Shown: piece after piece, positions 1 to 9,006 of the stretch
Layout of the letters: each line of letters begins with the position of its first letter
How positions within the stretch are numbered: the first letter of the stretch is position 1
NCBI RefSeq assembly: GCF_010728155.1
Contig: NZ_AP022605.1
Span: 992,001-1,056,000, forward strand
Reading direction: 5' to 3'
Length of the DNA stretch: 64,000 nt
Source: Mycolicibacterium doricum
Lineage (GTDB): Bacteria > Actinomycetota > Actinomycetes > Mycobacteriales > Mycobacteriaceae
The notes under the pieces: generated by a model
The model's database searches: none
What the model was told of the DNA's origin: nothing
Seen by the model: only the letters and a program-made list of their open reading frames with translations
Made by a program: the position numbers and the translations under genes

Positions 1-1
1 G

Positions 2-1354
2 CGCAACTTCCTGTTCTCCAACGTCATCGGCGATGACAGCAAGATCCTGTTCAACCGCGACCCCGCTGACCGGGTGGAGGCCGCCGCGCCGTGGCTGACT
101 ACCGACACCACGGTGTACCCGGCGATCGTCAACCGCAGGATCGTGTGGATCGTCGACGGCTACACCACGCTGGACAACTACCCGTACTCGGAGTTGACGT
201 CCTTGTCGTCGGCGACGGCGGACTCCAATGAGGTGGCCGTCAACCGGTTGGCCCTCAACAAGCAGGTGTCCTATATCCGGAACTCGGTGAAGGCCACCGT
301 CGACGCCTACGACGGCACGGTGACGCTGTACGCGCAGGACGAGAACGACCCTGTGCTGCAGGCGTGGATGAAGGTGTTCCCGGACACGGTCAAGCCCAAG
401 AGCGAGATCTCGCCGGAATTGCAGGATCATCTGCGCTATCCCGAGGACCTTTTCAAGGTGCAGCGCGCCCTGCTGGCGAAGTACCACGTCGACGATCCGG
501 TGACGTTCTTCTCCACGTCGGACTTCTGGGACGTGCCGCTGGATCCGAACCCCACGGCCAGCAGCTTCCAGCCGCCGTACTACATCGTCGCCAAAGACCT
601 TGCCGAGAACAACAGTTCAGCGGCGTTCCAGCTGACCAGTGCGATGAACCGGTTCCGCCGTGACTTCCTCGCCGCGTACATGAGCGCCAGTTCGGATCCG
701 GAGAACTACGGGCAGATCACGGTGTTGACCATCCCGGGTCAGGTCAACGGCCCGAAGCTGGCGTTCAACGCGATCAGCACCGACACCGCGGTCAGCCAGG
801 ACCTCGGCGTGATCGGCCGGGACAACCAGAACCGGATCCGGTGGGGCAACTTGTTGACCCTGCCGGTGGGTCCTGGCGGCCTGCTTTACGTGGCGCCGGT
901 GTACGCCTCGCCGGGCACCAGTGACGCGGCGTCGACGTACCCGCGCCTGATCCGCGTGGCGATGTTCTACAACGATCAGGTCGGGTACGGCCCGACGGTC
1001 CGTGACGCTCTCACCGACCTGTTCGGCCCAGGCGCCGACGCGACCGCCACCGGCCCGGCGCCGACCAACCTGCCCGACGGGCAGCAGCCGGCGGCCCCGC
1101 CACCGGCCGACGGTCCGCAGCCCGCGGCGCAGCCACCCGCCAACCAGACGGGCCGGGTGCCGCCGGCGCCGCCGCCTGCCGCGGTCCCGTCGGGTCCCCA
1201 GCAGTTGTCCGAGGCGAAGGCCGCGGCGCTGCAGGAGGTCCAGGAAGCGATGAGTGGACTGCAGGACGCGCAGCGCAGCGGCAACTTCGCCGAGTACGGC
1301 GAGGCGCTGCAGCGGCTGGACGACGCGATGAGCCAGTACTCCGAGACCCGCTGA
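2..1354 (+). CDS. UPF0182 family membrane protein, C-terminal part
   Basis: The reading frame is already open at base 2, so the gene enters from the left and only its last about 450 codons are visible. The segment [12 protein letters not shown]...[11 protein letters not shown]...[13 protein letters not shown] is the conserved soluble region of UPF0182 proteins, which in mycobacteria (Rv3193c type) are large proteins with seven or so N-terminal membrane helices, none of which lie in this window. The C-terminus has a Pro/Ala-rich linker (about 1080-1190) and then a short helical tail rich in Ala, Gln and Glu. Molecular function is unknown. The gene ends 100 bp before the tRNA and has no sign of decay, which marks it as resident chromosome. 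Confidence 0.9.
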   Translation, partial: RNFLFSNVIGDDSKILFNRDPADRVEAAAPWLTTDTTVYPAIVNRRIVWIVDGYTTLDNYPYSELTSLSSATADSNEVAVNRLALNKQVSYIRNSVKATVDAYDGTVTLYAQDENDPVLQAWMKVFPDTVKPKSEISPELQDHLRYPEDLFKVQRALLAKYHVDDPVTFFSTSDFWDVPLDPNPTASSFQPPYYIVAKDLAENNSSAAFQLTSAMNRFRRDFLAAYMSASSDPENYGQITVLTIPGQVNGPKLAFNAISTDTAVSQDLGVIGRDNQNRIRWGNLLTLPVGPGGLLYVAPVYASPGTSDAASTYPRLIRVAMFYNDQVGYGPTVRDALTDLFGPGADATATGPAPTNLPDGQQPAAPPPADGPQPAAQPPANQTGRVPPAPPPAAVPSGPQQLSEAKAAALQEVQEAMSGLQDAQRSGNFAEYGEALQRLDDAMSQYSETR

Positions 1355-1454
1355 GCCGACACGGGCACGTTCGCGGCCGGACAAGAGTGCCAAAGTGGTG
1401 GTAGAGGCCCGATTTGGAATACCAAGCCGGGCTGGGTAACCTCATGTTCACCAA

Positions 1455-1531
1455 CGCGGGGTGGAGCAGCTCGGTAGCTCGCTGGGCTCATAACCCAGAG
1501 GTCGCAGGTTCGAATCCTGTCCCCGCTACCA
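1455..1531 (+). tRNA. initiator tRNA-fMet (CAT)
   Basis: A full cloverleaf can be drawn, with anticodon CAT in the loop CTCATAA closed by three consecutive G-C pairs (GGG/CCC), the hallmark of initiator tRNAs. Acceptor positions 1 and 72 are C and T and do not pair, another initiator feature. The T arm contains GGTTCGAATCC and the CCA end is encoded. The 3' 43 bases are duplicated at 30351-30393, so this gene is the integration target of the neighbouring island and is kept intact by it. Confidence 0.95.
1487..1529 (+). other. attachment site core, left copy (tRNA 3' end)
   Basis: These 43 bases, from the anticodon loop to the acceptor stem, recur exactly at 30351-30393, and the downstream hairpin recurs in altered form. 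Such a direct repeat of a tRNA 3' end flanking an integrase-bearing segment is the usual footprint of tyrosine-recombinase integration. The island starts just right of it. Confidence 0.85.
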
Positions 1532-1534
1532 GGT

Positions 1535-1570
1535 AAAACGGCCCCCGGAGACTACTCCGGGGGCCGTTTT
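1535..1570 (+). terminator. rho-independent terminator after tRNA-fMet
   Basis: A perfect 16-bp stem (1535-1550 with 1555-1570) closes a 4-base ACTA loop and ends in TTTT. It sits directly behind the tRNA. Copies with small changes follow the second and third att copies (30401-30431, 50675-50704), so it travels as part of the att region. Confidence 0.85.
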
Positions 1571-1571
1571 C

Positions 1572-1640
1572 ATGCCCGATGGGAACACTTTTGGGAACAT
1601 TCCCAACGCAAAGACTTCGTGGGAACGGAATGGGAACCGA
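1572..1640. promoter_or_regulatory. candidate integrase arm-type repeats (GGGAAC)
   Basis: The hexamer GGGAAC occurs at 1581, 1593, 1621 and 1632, the copy at 1593 lying in the imperfect palindrome GGGAACATTCCC. The same motif is doubled at 30213-30233 left of the second att copy and occurs once after the third at about 50719. A GTGAAC variant is doubled after the second copy. Short direct repeats flanking an att core suggest arm-binding sites of the integrase. This is inferred from position only. Confidence 0.45.
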
Positions 1641-1939
1641 CTAACCTCCCTTGGCTCACTGACGGGACGACAAGTGCGCCGCCTGGGCTGAAGCCTGTGG
1701 CGGTAGACCAACGTGACCCCGGGCGGACGTACCGCCGCGAGTCCGTCTCAGACGGCGCGAGCCGGCGGTTCGCCCTACTGTGCACGGTGCAAAATGAGCA
1801 CCGTGGACGGGGATCGCTATCCCGGGAAAACTTGGGCGTGCAGATCCGCTCGCTGACAGCGAACATGGCTTATCGACGCAAGTGCTCCGCTACCGTGTGC
1901 ACGCTGGCGGTCTGTAACCCATGAGGAAAGAGAGCGGGA

Positions 1940-2116
1940 GTGGCCCGGATAGAATCGGACGTGCTGGAAGAGTTCATAAATCGACTCGCACAGTCGGACG
2001 CCGTTCCCTCGACGGTCTCTGAAAGCCTGCGCACGCTGCTTACCCAGGAGAAGCTCCCTAAGCCCGAGCTCCTTGTGGCGCTGTATGCAACGGAAAGTGG
2101 GGATCGGCTCGCATGA
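1940..2116 (+). CDS. small coupled protein upstream of ABC ATPase (58 aa)
   Basis: A GTG start at 1940 opens a 58-residue frame (begins MARIESDVLEEFINRL) that ends in TGA overlapping the ATG of the ATPase gene as ATGA. Such an overlap strongly suggests co-translation, so this is likely a real gene despite its size. It is predicted largely helical and acidic, with no recognisable domain. Small coupled proteins of this size precede SMC/Rad50-like ATPases in the ABC-three-component (ABC-3C) conflict systems as the 'middle component'; that assignment here is inference from arrangement, not from sequence similarity. The purine-rich stretch AGGAAAGAGAGCGGG upstream could serve as ribosome binding site. 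Confidence 0.6.
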   Translation: MARIESDVLEEFINRLAQSDAVPSTVSESLRTLLTQEKLPKPELLVALYATESGDRLA

Positions 2117-4563
2117 TCCAGCTAAAAGCCATACACATCGAAGAATTTCGGGGCATTCGGCGCCTAGATCTGAACCTGAATTGCGAATCGTTCGTCGTGG
2201 CTGGACCCAATGGCTCGGGCAAGAGTGGTGTAGTCGACGCAATTGACTTTGCGCTCACTGGCGGCATTACCCGCCTCAGCGGCTCCGGCACTGGCGGCGT
2301 CAGCCTGCTGAAGCACGGACCACACGTGCATCAGCGAGACAACCCGGCGGTAGCACGAGTTGAGCTAACGATCGTCGACACCGCTAGTGGCCAGACGGGT
2401 GTGCTGACACGTTGCATCAAGACCGCTGGACAATACACTCTGGAGCCTAGTTCGCCGGAACTTGTTGCTGCCGTGGAGTGGGCTGCTCAGCACCCTGAGC
2501 TCACGCTTTCGCGGCGGGAGGTCATTAAATACGTCAACACTGAACCGGGGAAACGAGCCCAAGAGGTTCAGGCGCTCCTCAAATTGGATCGCATCGACGA
2601 CACGCGCCGACTTTTGCGTACCGCCTTGTCCAAGTCCTCAACCGACGAGAAGCAAAGCGCCGCAAAGGTGAAAGACGCCGAGGACAGCGTGCGGCGACAT
2701 CTTGACTTATCTTCCTTGCTGGAGTCGGAGATACTCGGTGCGGTAAATAAGCACCGCGACGTGCTAGGCATTGAGCGACTAGGGCTGTTGACCTCTGATA
2801 CTGACTTGAGCGTTGGCGCTGGAGATCCTGAAGAACCCTCCGGCTTCAATAAGGCTTCCGCGTTGCAAGATATCGCGGTCCTAATTGATTACATCGACGA
2901 CCACGCTGAGTTGTCCGCAGCAGCGACCGAACTAACCTCTGAACTTGCCGAGCTAGAACGCGACCCTTCAGTGCTCGATGCGCTAAAGCACCGCGCGCTC
3001 GTTGAGGTCGGATTGCCGCTAGTCACTGATGCCGCATGCCCGCTGTGCGACCAGACCTGGGACGACGTCGAGACGTTGCGAAATCACCTCCGCGAGAAAC
3101 TGGCTCGGTCTGAAGCTGCCAAATTCCTTCAGCAGCGCGTGGAGCGAGCGTCCGAGCGGGTAGCTCGGCAGGTACAGCGCGTCCAGGCTCTTATCGGGGC
3201 TGCTCAGCCACACGCCGTGAGGCTCGGACTTACGAGCGACCAAGCGACATTGTTGGAATGGTCGGCCGACTTGGCGAGCTTTAACGCGGCCCTGACCAAT
3301 GTCGAGACCGCTCGTGAACAGGCAGCGCGTCTCAACTCCGACCCGCTGGGGCAGCCCCCGACGTTGATGGCTATTTTAGACGGCATTCGTGGGGCGCTCG
3401 AAGCGTTGCCTGATCAGGGCGCGACCGTTAGCGCGCGAACCGCTCTCACGATCGCTCAAGAACGATGGAACCGGCTTCGCCAAGTACGGGCCGAGCATGA
3501 AAAGGCCACTGCCGCACAACATACCGCAGATGCCGTGTACAAAACCTATAACGATGTTGCCGACTCCGCTTTGACGAATCTGTATAAGAGCGTTGAGGGC
3601 AACTTCAGTGCTTACTATCGCCAAATCAACGCTGACGACGAATCATCGTTCAAAGCCGGTTTGGCGCCGTCTGCTGGAAAGTTGGATTTAGAGGTTGATT
3701 TCTACGGTTTAGGCATGTTCCCGCCGATGGCGTATCACAGCGAAGGTCATCAGGACGGTATGGGGGTGTGCCTGTACCTAGCACTGATCAAGCAGCTATT
3801 GCGAGAAGACTTCCGCATTGCGGTGCTCGACGACGTCGTTACTTCAGTTGACACTAATCACCGTCGACAATTTTGCACCCTGCTCAAAGACGCTTTTCCT
3901 GACGTGCAGTTCATTATTACGACGCACGACGAGGTCTGGGCACGGCAGATGCAGTCGTCGGGCTTAATTCGTCGGCGTGCCCAAGCGCGATTTCACGGAT
4001 GGAACGTCGACCGCGGACCCGTGTACGGCGAAGGTCAGGATTTCTGGGCACAGATCGATGCCGATCTTGCGAAAGATGATGTACCCGCGGCCGCCCACAA
4101 ACTGCGCCGCAATCTGGAAGCGTCACTCGCCGATATTGCTGCTGCTATTCAGGGCAGAATCGTATATCGCCCCGACAATAACTACGATCTCGGGTCCTTC
4201 TTCTCAGCGGTCAAGGGCCGCCATGGTGATCTACTCAAAAAAGCTGCCACATCGGCGAACTCGTGGAAGAACGAGGTGGCCAAGGAGCAAGTTGAAGAGT
4301 TGAAGGCAGCCAGACAGAATGCAATGCTTGGACAAGATGGCGAAAATTGGGCGATCAACGCGTTAGTGCACAACAACGACTGGGCTGTCATGGCAAAGGC
4401 GGACTTCACGCCGGTTGTTGAGGCATGCAAGGATTTCTTGGACCTGTTTACGTGCCGCGGTTCCGAGTGCGATGCATGGGTGTACGTAGTCGGGCTACCA
4501 GGAAAGGAAGAAGCAATGCGGTGCGCATGTGGCACCCTCAACCTTAATCTGCGGTCGAAGTAA
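2113..4563 (+). CDS. Rad50/SMC-like ABC ATPase with zinc hook (816 aa)
   Basis: Walker A is GPNGSGKS (residues 31-38). A long charged helical region follows, broken by a Rad50-type hook CPLC near residue 310. The ABC signature is of the SEGHQDGM type (about 543), Walker B is AVLDDVVTSVD (about 569) and the H-loop is TTHD (about 603). Unlike housekeeping SMCs, about 200 residues follow the ATPase head. They include an Asn/His patch (ALVHNN) and a terminal cysteine cluster (CRGSEC...CAC) that looks like a zinc ribbon. The layout recalls RloC-type or ABC-3C defence ATPases, which sense DNA damage or phage and drive an effector. It is encoded between the tRNA and the integrase, with base composition richer in A/T than the flanks, consistent with cargo. 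The exact family is not certain. Confidence 0.75.
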   Translation: MIQLKAIHIEEFRGIRRLDLNLNCESFVVAGPNGSGKSGVVDAIDFALTGGITRLSGSGTGGVSLLKHGPHVHQRDNPAVARVELTIVDTASGQTGVLTRCIKTAGQYTLEPSSPELVAAVEWAAQHPELTLSRREVIKYVNTEPGKRAQEVQALLKLDRIDDTRRLLRTALSKSSTDEKQSAAKVKDAEDSVRRHLDLSSLLESEILGAVNKHRDVLGIERLGLLTSDTDLSVGAGDPEEPSGFNKASALQDIAVLIDYIDDHAELSAAATELTSELAELERDPSVLDALKHRALVEVGLPLVTDAACPLCDQTWDDVETLRNHLREKLARSEAAKFLQQRVERASERVARQVQRVQALIGAAQPHAVRLGLTSDQATLLEWSADLASFNAALTNVETAREQAARLNSDPLGQPPTLMAILDGIRGALEALPDQGATVSARTALTIAQERWNRLRQVRAEHEKATAAQHTADAVYKTYNDVADSALTNLYKSVEGNFSAYYRQINADDESSFKAGLAPSAGKLDLEVDFYGLGMFPPMAYHSEGHQDGMGVCLYLALIKQLLREDFRIAVLDDVVTSVDTNHRRQFCTLLKDAFPDVQFIITTHDEVWARQMQSSGLIRRRAQARFHGWNVDRGPVYGEGQDFWAQIDADLAKDDVPAAAHKLRRNLEASLADIAAAIQGRIVYRPDNNYDLGSFFSAVKGRHGDLLKKAATSANSWKNEVAKEQVEELKAARQNAMLGQDGENWAINALVHNNDWAVMAKADFTPVVEACKDFLDLFTCRGSECDAWVYVVGLPGKEEAMRCACGTLNLNLRSK

Positions 4564-4660
4564 GAGCTCCATCGATCTCTCGGTTATCAGTCGCTCCTTA
4601 TTCGCCGAGAATGAAACCAGCTTAGGTCGCGTCGCAAACGGATGAGCCGAGGCTCGTATG

Positions 4661-4984
4661 TTAGGCGTTCAGCTCGACTGTCTGGCCGCCGAAATCGGCA
4701 ACAATCCGCAGGTGCCCGCCGAGTGCGGCCACGTAGGATTGCAACGTCCCCAACTCCGTGTGCGCCAGGTCGCCACTCTCGAGCTGCGACACCCGCGCCT
4801 GCGAGACGCCCATGAGCGCCGCGACGTCGGCCTGGCGAGCATGACCGTGTGCCTTGCGAATCTCGGCGAGACGATAGGCCTGGACGGCTTCGTGCATCTT
4901 CTTGCGTGCCGAGTCCGCGCGTGCCGGGTCGACGCGACCTTGTTCCACCGCCTCGGCCCGGATCTCACGCCAGTTGCGCGCCAT
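4661..4984 (-). CDS. HigA-like XRE antitoxin (107 aa)
   Basis: The C-terminal half carries an XRE helix-turn-helix (QADVAALMGVSQARVSQLES) followed by a short dimer segment, and the N-terminal half is helical and charged. It lies 2 bp downstream of the toxin gene, in the toxin-first order of HigBA modules. By family knowledge it should neutralise the toxin and repress the operon with it. The length agrees with HigA proteins of the Rv2021c/Rv3183 kind. Nothing looks damaged. Confidence 0.85.
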   Translation of the reverse strand: MARNWREIRAEAVEQGRVDPARADSARKKMHEAVQAYRLAEIRKAHGHARQADVAALMGVSQARVSQLESGDLAHTELGTLQSYVAALGGHLRIVADFGGQTVELNA

Positions 4985-4986
4985 GC

Positions 4987-5337
4987 CTACTCACCTCCGT
5001 GGCCGGTCGCCAGCCATCTGGCGTAACGCTCGTCGGCGACCGGGATGTTCTTGTCGTACCAGCTTCTCCAGTTCCCGGCCTTGTCTCCGCCGAGCAGCAG
5101 AATCGCCTGGCGTTGCGGATCGAAGATGAACAGGATGCGGACGCTCGTACCGGCGGGACGCAGCTCCTTCATGTTGTGGAACTTCGACCCGTTTACCCGG
5201 TCCACCGTCGGCCGGCCCAAGGCGGGCCCCTCCGCCTCGAGTAGGTCGATGGCGCCAGTCACCGACGTCATCGTGTCGTCGTCCAGCGTGAAGTACCACC
5301 GTTCGACCTCCTCCAGCAGGAGTACCGCCCACGCCAT
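4987..5337 (-). CDS. HigB/RelE-type mRNA interferase toxin (116 aa)
   Basis: The protein starts MAWAVLLLEEVERWYFTLDD and contains GSKFHNMKELRPAG and VRILFIFDPQRQAILLLGGDK, the phage Gp49/HigB-like core of RelE-superfamily ribosome-dependent mRNA interferases. A longer frame runs upstream, but it overlaps the integrase gene and lacks homology-like sequence, so the ATG at 5337 is preferred. That ATG is 15 bases behind a good -10 box. The gene is followed by its antitoxin. It probably stabilises the island by post-segregational killing. Confidence 0.85.
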   Translation of the reverse strand: MAWAVLLLEEVERWYFTLDDDTMTSVTGAIDLLEAEGPALGRPTVDRVNGSKFHNMKELRPAGTSVRILFIFDPQRQAILLLGGDKAGNWRSWYDKNIPVADERYARWLATGHGGE

Positions 5338-5380
5338 CAGTATAACTCCAGCATTATATCGGTCAGACTCCGTCAGTCGA
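5338..5380 (-). promoter_or_regulatory. toxin-antitoxin promoter and candidate operator
   Basis: On the minus strand a perfect TATAAT (5353-5358) lies 16 bases from a TCGACT -35-like box (5375-5380). TATAA and TTATA arms (5354-5358 and 5341-5345) form an inverted repeat over the -10 and leader, a fitting site for autorepression by the antitoxin. The leader is very short. The promoter begins inside the last codons of the integrase gene. Confidence 0.5.
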
Positions 5381-6716
5381 GGTCCGTCGGGTCGGCGTCC
5401 TCGTCGTCGGCCCACGCGTCACCGATCAGGAACCCGGCCGCCTGCTCGGCGGCCTCCCGGTCGTCGTTCTCCAGCACGTGGGCGTACGTCTCGAGGAAGA
5501 AGCCGACGTTGGCGTGGCCGATGCGTTCGCTGATGACCTTCGGATTGACCCCTGCCCGCAGGGCGCCGGTGGCGTACGAGTGGCGCAGGTCGTGAAAGGT
5601 GATGCGGGACAGGCCCGCCGCGGCCGACAGACGGTCGAAGCGCTGCCGGATCGAGTCTGGGTGCAACGGCCGGCCGTCTTCGTAGGTGAACACGTAGCCG
5701 CCGGGGTGATAGTCCGGCCCGAAGAACGCCCGCTCGCCGTCCTGGACCTCACGCCAGCGGCGCAGTGCAGCCACGGTGGCGCGGTCGATCGAGATGGTTT
5801 TGTCGGCATTGCGGGTCTTGCCTCCCGCTTTGTCGCGGGCCTGCCCGCCGACGACCACGCGGTTGTCGTGGACCGCGATGTGGCCGGCGTCGAGGTCGAC
5901 GGCCGACCACCGCAGCCCGCAGATCTGGCCGCGCCGGATACCCGTGGTGAGCTCCAGCAGGAAGAGCGCGCCGAAGCGGTCATGCCGGACGGACGCGAGG
6001 AAGGTCTGGATCTCTTCCGGCTTCCACACCTGGCGGCGGGTGCGCGGCCGTCGTGGCGGCTTCACATTGCTTGCGGGGTTGTCGGTGAGGAACTTCCACG
6101 CGACCGCGTCGACCAAGGCGCGATGCAGGAACGCATGTACGTTGCGGACCGTCTTGGGTGCGAGACCGCGGGGCGTCGGTTCCGGCACGATGCCGGAGCG
6201 GTATCGGCGCACCGCGGCGCGGGCGGCGTGAATCGAGGTGCCGCAGGCCTCGGACACCGCACGCGGTGTGGGCTCGGCTCCGCGCGCGGCGCGCTTCGAC
6301 CAGTACGCGTACATCACCGAGTCGTTGTCGCGTTTGACGCGTCCCTCGGCGAGCAGCTTCGCGTAGAGCTTCAGCAGGGTGGGTTCGTCGAGTCGTTGGA
6401 GGCGCTCGCCGCCGATGTGCGGAATGACGTACCACCGCGCGTAATCGCTCCAACTGCGCCAGGTGGTGGCGTCGAGTGTCGGTTCGACCGCGGTGAGCCA
6501 CTCGGTGAGGAACTCGCCGACGGTGCGGGTGGAGGGTTTGACGATGCGGCCGCGGTCCGCGTCGCGCATCGCGTCACGGCAGGCCTTCCACGCCTCCCGC
6601 TCGGTGTCGAAGCCGCCCTTGGTGATCCATGGGTAGGTGCCGGTGGCGGGATCACGTTGTGGGGAGCGGAATTTGTAGTACCACTTCGCGCCCCGGTGAT
6701 ACACCGATCCCTTCAT
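5373..6716 (-). CDS. tyrosine site-specific integrase (447 aa)
   Basis: An N-terminal AP2-like arm domain (KGSVYHRGAKWYYKFR...) is followed by a SAM-like core-binding domain and the catalytic domain. Catalytic residues visible are R261 (TTGIRRGQICGLRW), H375/R378 (HDLRH), H401 (GH) and Y411. An insert of about 50 residues (127-183) with HTH-like spacing interrupts the core-binding domain before GLAPKTVRNVH. The enzyme should recombine the att site on the island with the tRNA-fMet 3' end, which is duplicated around the island. Its ATG lies inside the end of the excisionase-like gene (4-bp overlap), so the two are co-expressed. Confidence 0.92.
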   Translation of the reverse strand: MKGSVYHRGAKWYYKFRSPQRDPATGTYPWITKGGFDTEREAWKACRDAMRDADRGRIVKPSTRTVGEFLTEWLTAVEPTLDATTWRSWSDYARWYVIPHIGGERLQRLDEPTLLKLYAKLLAEGRVKRDNDSVMYAYWSKRAARGAEPTPRAVSEACGTSIHAARAAVRRYRSGIVPEPTPRGLAPKTVRNVHAFLHRALVDAVAWKFLTDNPASNVKPPRRPRTRRQVWKPEEIQTFLASVRHDRFGALFLLELTTGIRRGQICGLRWSAVDLDAGHIAVHDNRVVVGGQARDKAGGKTRNADKTISIDRATVAALRRWREVQDGERAFFGPDYHPGGYVFTYEDGRPLHPDSIRQRFDRLSAAAGLSRITFHDLRHSYATGALRAGVNPKVISERIGHANVGFFLETYAHVLENDDREAAEQAAGFLIGDAWADDEDADPTDLD

Positions 6717-6892
6717 GACGCGAGCTCACGGAGACCTGAGGTCACGACATAGACGCGGCCGCCCAGCCGGCGAACCGGCAACTCGCCGGAGTTCACGAGG
6801 CGATACGCCGCTGCTCGGCTGATCCCCAGCAGTTCCGCGGCGTGCGGCACGGAGAGAAGCAGGGGGAGTCCCTTGAACGGGTTGTCTTCCAT
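6713..6892 (-). CDS. excisionase-like MerR/HTH_17 DNA-binding protein (59 aa)
   Basis: The small protein has LSVPHAAELLGISRAAAYRL followed by VNSGELPVRRLGGRVYV, the winged-helix pattern of helix-turn-helix 17/excisionase proteins in actinobacterial integrative elements. The ATG at 6892 is chosen because a GGAGGG sequence lies about 11 bases upstream. GTG codons at 6901 and 6904 are alternatives. It overlaps the integrase start by 4 bp. By family knowledge it would direct excision of the element. Confidence 0.75.
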   Translation of the reverse strand: MEDNPFKGLPLLLSVPHAAELLGISRAAAYRLVNSGELPVRRLGGRVYVVTSGLRELAS

Positions 6893-6904
6893 TTTGATCA
6901 CCAC

Positions 6905-7368
6905 CCTCCACTGGAGTTGTGTGGGGCTACGGCTCGTGCGACGTGCTGCAGCGCGTGTGTGGAATTTGTCGCCGCGACGTCACGTCGCAGACGGTTCTGC
7001 TTGGCTGCGCTGAGGTTCATCAGGCACCCAACACCACTGTAATTCGCGGCACGACAGGTTTGTGCAGAGTTTTCGCGCATCGACTCACGACGAGTCACGC
7101 AATGCGCAATGTCGCAATGCTTTTCACACCCCCGGACTTACTACACACTATCCTCCCCTTCCCGCCATCGCCTCACTTTCCGTCAATCGCATCACCATGC
7201 ATACCGCTGCGTCTCCAAACACGCTGCCTCCCTTACTCTTATCCCAGGCGCTTCACCTCGTCTCACATCCCCGACACCCCCAAAGTTCTGCATGGCACAT
7301 TTGCACAACGGTGCGAGAATGGCTGTGGCGCAGCACGTGCCGCGGGCGCCAGCGGGAGGGGCGAGACG
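6905..7368. other. non-coding region with inverted repeats, candidate oriT
   Basis: This 464-bp gap lies between the divergently oriented excisionase and relaxase genes, the usual place for oriT in MobF elements. It holds CTCCACTGGAG (about 6905), a 15-bp palindrome GCGACGTCACGTCGC (6974-6988), GACTC/GAGTC arms (7082-7096) followed by direct AATGC/GCAATG repeats, and a long pyrimidine-rich plus strand (about 7130-7300). No conserved gene can be read. The nic site cannot be named from sequence alone. Confidence 0.4.
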
Positions 7369-8694
7369 ATGTTGACGATCGCCAAGTTGAAGCGGTGGTC
7401 GATCAACTACTACATCGACACCGCCCAGGCGGCCGAGCGCGCGTCCAAAGATCGCGCCCGGTCCGGCGGTGGGCTGGGGGAGTACTACTCCGAACACGAG
7501 ACCCGCACTCCGGTGTGGTTGTGCGCGGGTGACACCCGCCGCGCGGCGGCTTTGGTCGGGTTGACAGACGCCCAGCGCGCGGGCGGGGAGGCTGACGCGG
7601 GGGTGGTGGCGCGCTGGCTCGATGACGGGGTCGCCCCGAGCGGTGCGCGTGGTCGGGCGTTCGGGGAGCGCGGGGTGCATGGCTTCGATCTGACGTTCTG
7701 CGCGCCGAAGAGTGTGTCGTTGGTGCGGGCGTTGCGCGTCGACGACGTCGTGATGAAGGCGATGGCCGATGCGCATGACACCGCGTTACGTGAGGCGATG
7801 GAGTATGTGTCGACGCACGCGGGGTACACGCGGGTGCACAACCCACGGACCGGTGAGAAGGATCTGGTGCGGCTGCCCGGTTTGGTGGCGGTGGCCTATC
7901 AGCATGAGACGTCGCGGTGCGGGGATCCGCATCTGCATACCCACGTCATCGTCCCCAACCGGCAGGCCCGCGTCGACGGACAGCTGGTGTCGATCGACGG
8001 CACATCGCTGTATCACGAAGCGCGGGCCGCCGGAGTGATCTATCAAGCCACGCTGCGCCGGGAACTGCACCGGTCCATGGTGTTCGAGTGGGCGCCGGTC
8101 GATTCATCGACCGGCATGGCCGAGCTGGCTGGAGTGGACCGCGACACAATCACCGCGTGGTCGCGACGATCGACCGCGTTGCGGGAGTGGGCCGCCGGCA
8201 ATCTCAAGGTGGTCGATGGGCCCTTGTCGGCGGCGCAGCTTGCCGCCGCGCAGAAAGCCACCCGCCCCGGCAAGCCCGAAGAATTGGCCTGGGGACAGCT
8301 GGTCGCGGAATGGCGCGCCGATGCGCGGGGTCTGCGCCTGGACCGCGCAGCGTTCGAGGCGGCGCGCGCGGCGCGGCGCGCGGCCGCGCGGACGCCGTTC
8401 GACCGTGCGCGCCTGGCCGCGGCCGCGGAGAAGATCGAGAAGGCGGCGTTCACCCGCGCGGACCTGGTCGAGATCGTCGGCGCGCACCTTCCCGTCGACA
8501 GCGACCAGTCACCGCGGGAACTGGTGGAGGCTGCGGTCGACGAAGTGGGGGTCAGGCTGACCGCCCCGCGGGCGGCGCATCAGCGGGAGGGACATGAGCG
8601 GTTCACCCTCGATCAAATCCTCAATGAAGAGAAAGCGGTACTGTGAACCGTCCCCGGTTTTGTGCGCACTTCCTTTGTTGGGAAGGATGGCGCG

Positions 8695-9006
8695 ATGCCG
8701 AGTAAGTACGACGAGAACACCAAGGCCAGGGCGGTGCGGTTGGTCCGCGAGCACCGCGATGATTACGACTCGGAGTGGGCGGCGATGAAGGCGATCGCGG
8801 GCCGGCTGGGGATGAACGCGGAGACGCTGCGCAAGTGGGTTCGCCAGGCCGAGGTCGACGCCGGTGAGGCGGCAGGGATGTCCAGCGAGGAGAGCCGGGA
8901 GCTGCGGGAGCTACGCCGCAAGACCAGGGAGCTTGAGGCCACGATCGAAATCCTCAAGGCCGCAACGACTTTCTTCGCGCGGGAGTGCGACCCGCTACAC
9001 CGCTGA
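8695..9006 (+). CDS. IS3-family OrfA (HTH protein, 103 aa)
   Basis: The protein begins MPSKYDENTKARAVRLV and contains a helix-turn-helix (AIAGRLGMNAETLRKWVRQ) followed by a leucine-zipper-like tail (SRELRELRRKTRELEATIEI), the standard OrfA layout. It overlaps orfB by 22 bp in the -1 frame, so an OrfAB transposase is expected by programmed frameshifting. The start has GGAAGG upstream. Confidence 0.9.
   Translation: MPSKYDENTKARAVRLVREHRDDYDSEWAAMKAIAGRLGMNAETLRKWVRQAEVDAGEAAGMSSEESRELRELRRKTRELEATIEILKAATTFFARECDPLHR

Noticed and set aside
617..1393. Long minus-strand frame opposite the UPF0182 gene
   Set aside because: It is an Arg-rich shadow of a GC-rich gene; the plus strand has the conserved protein.
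5478..6752. 424-codon plus-strand frame over the integrase
   Set aside because: It covers the integrase in antisense, has no domain-like sequence, and the integrase has all catalytic residues.
6919..7368. Upstream extension of the relaxase reading frame
   Set aside because: The added 150 residues are not relaxase-like; the ATG at 7369 has a strong ribosome site and begins the conserved MLTIAKL.
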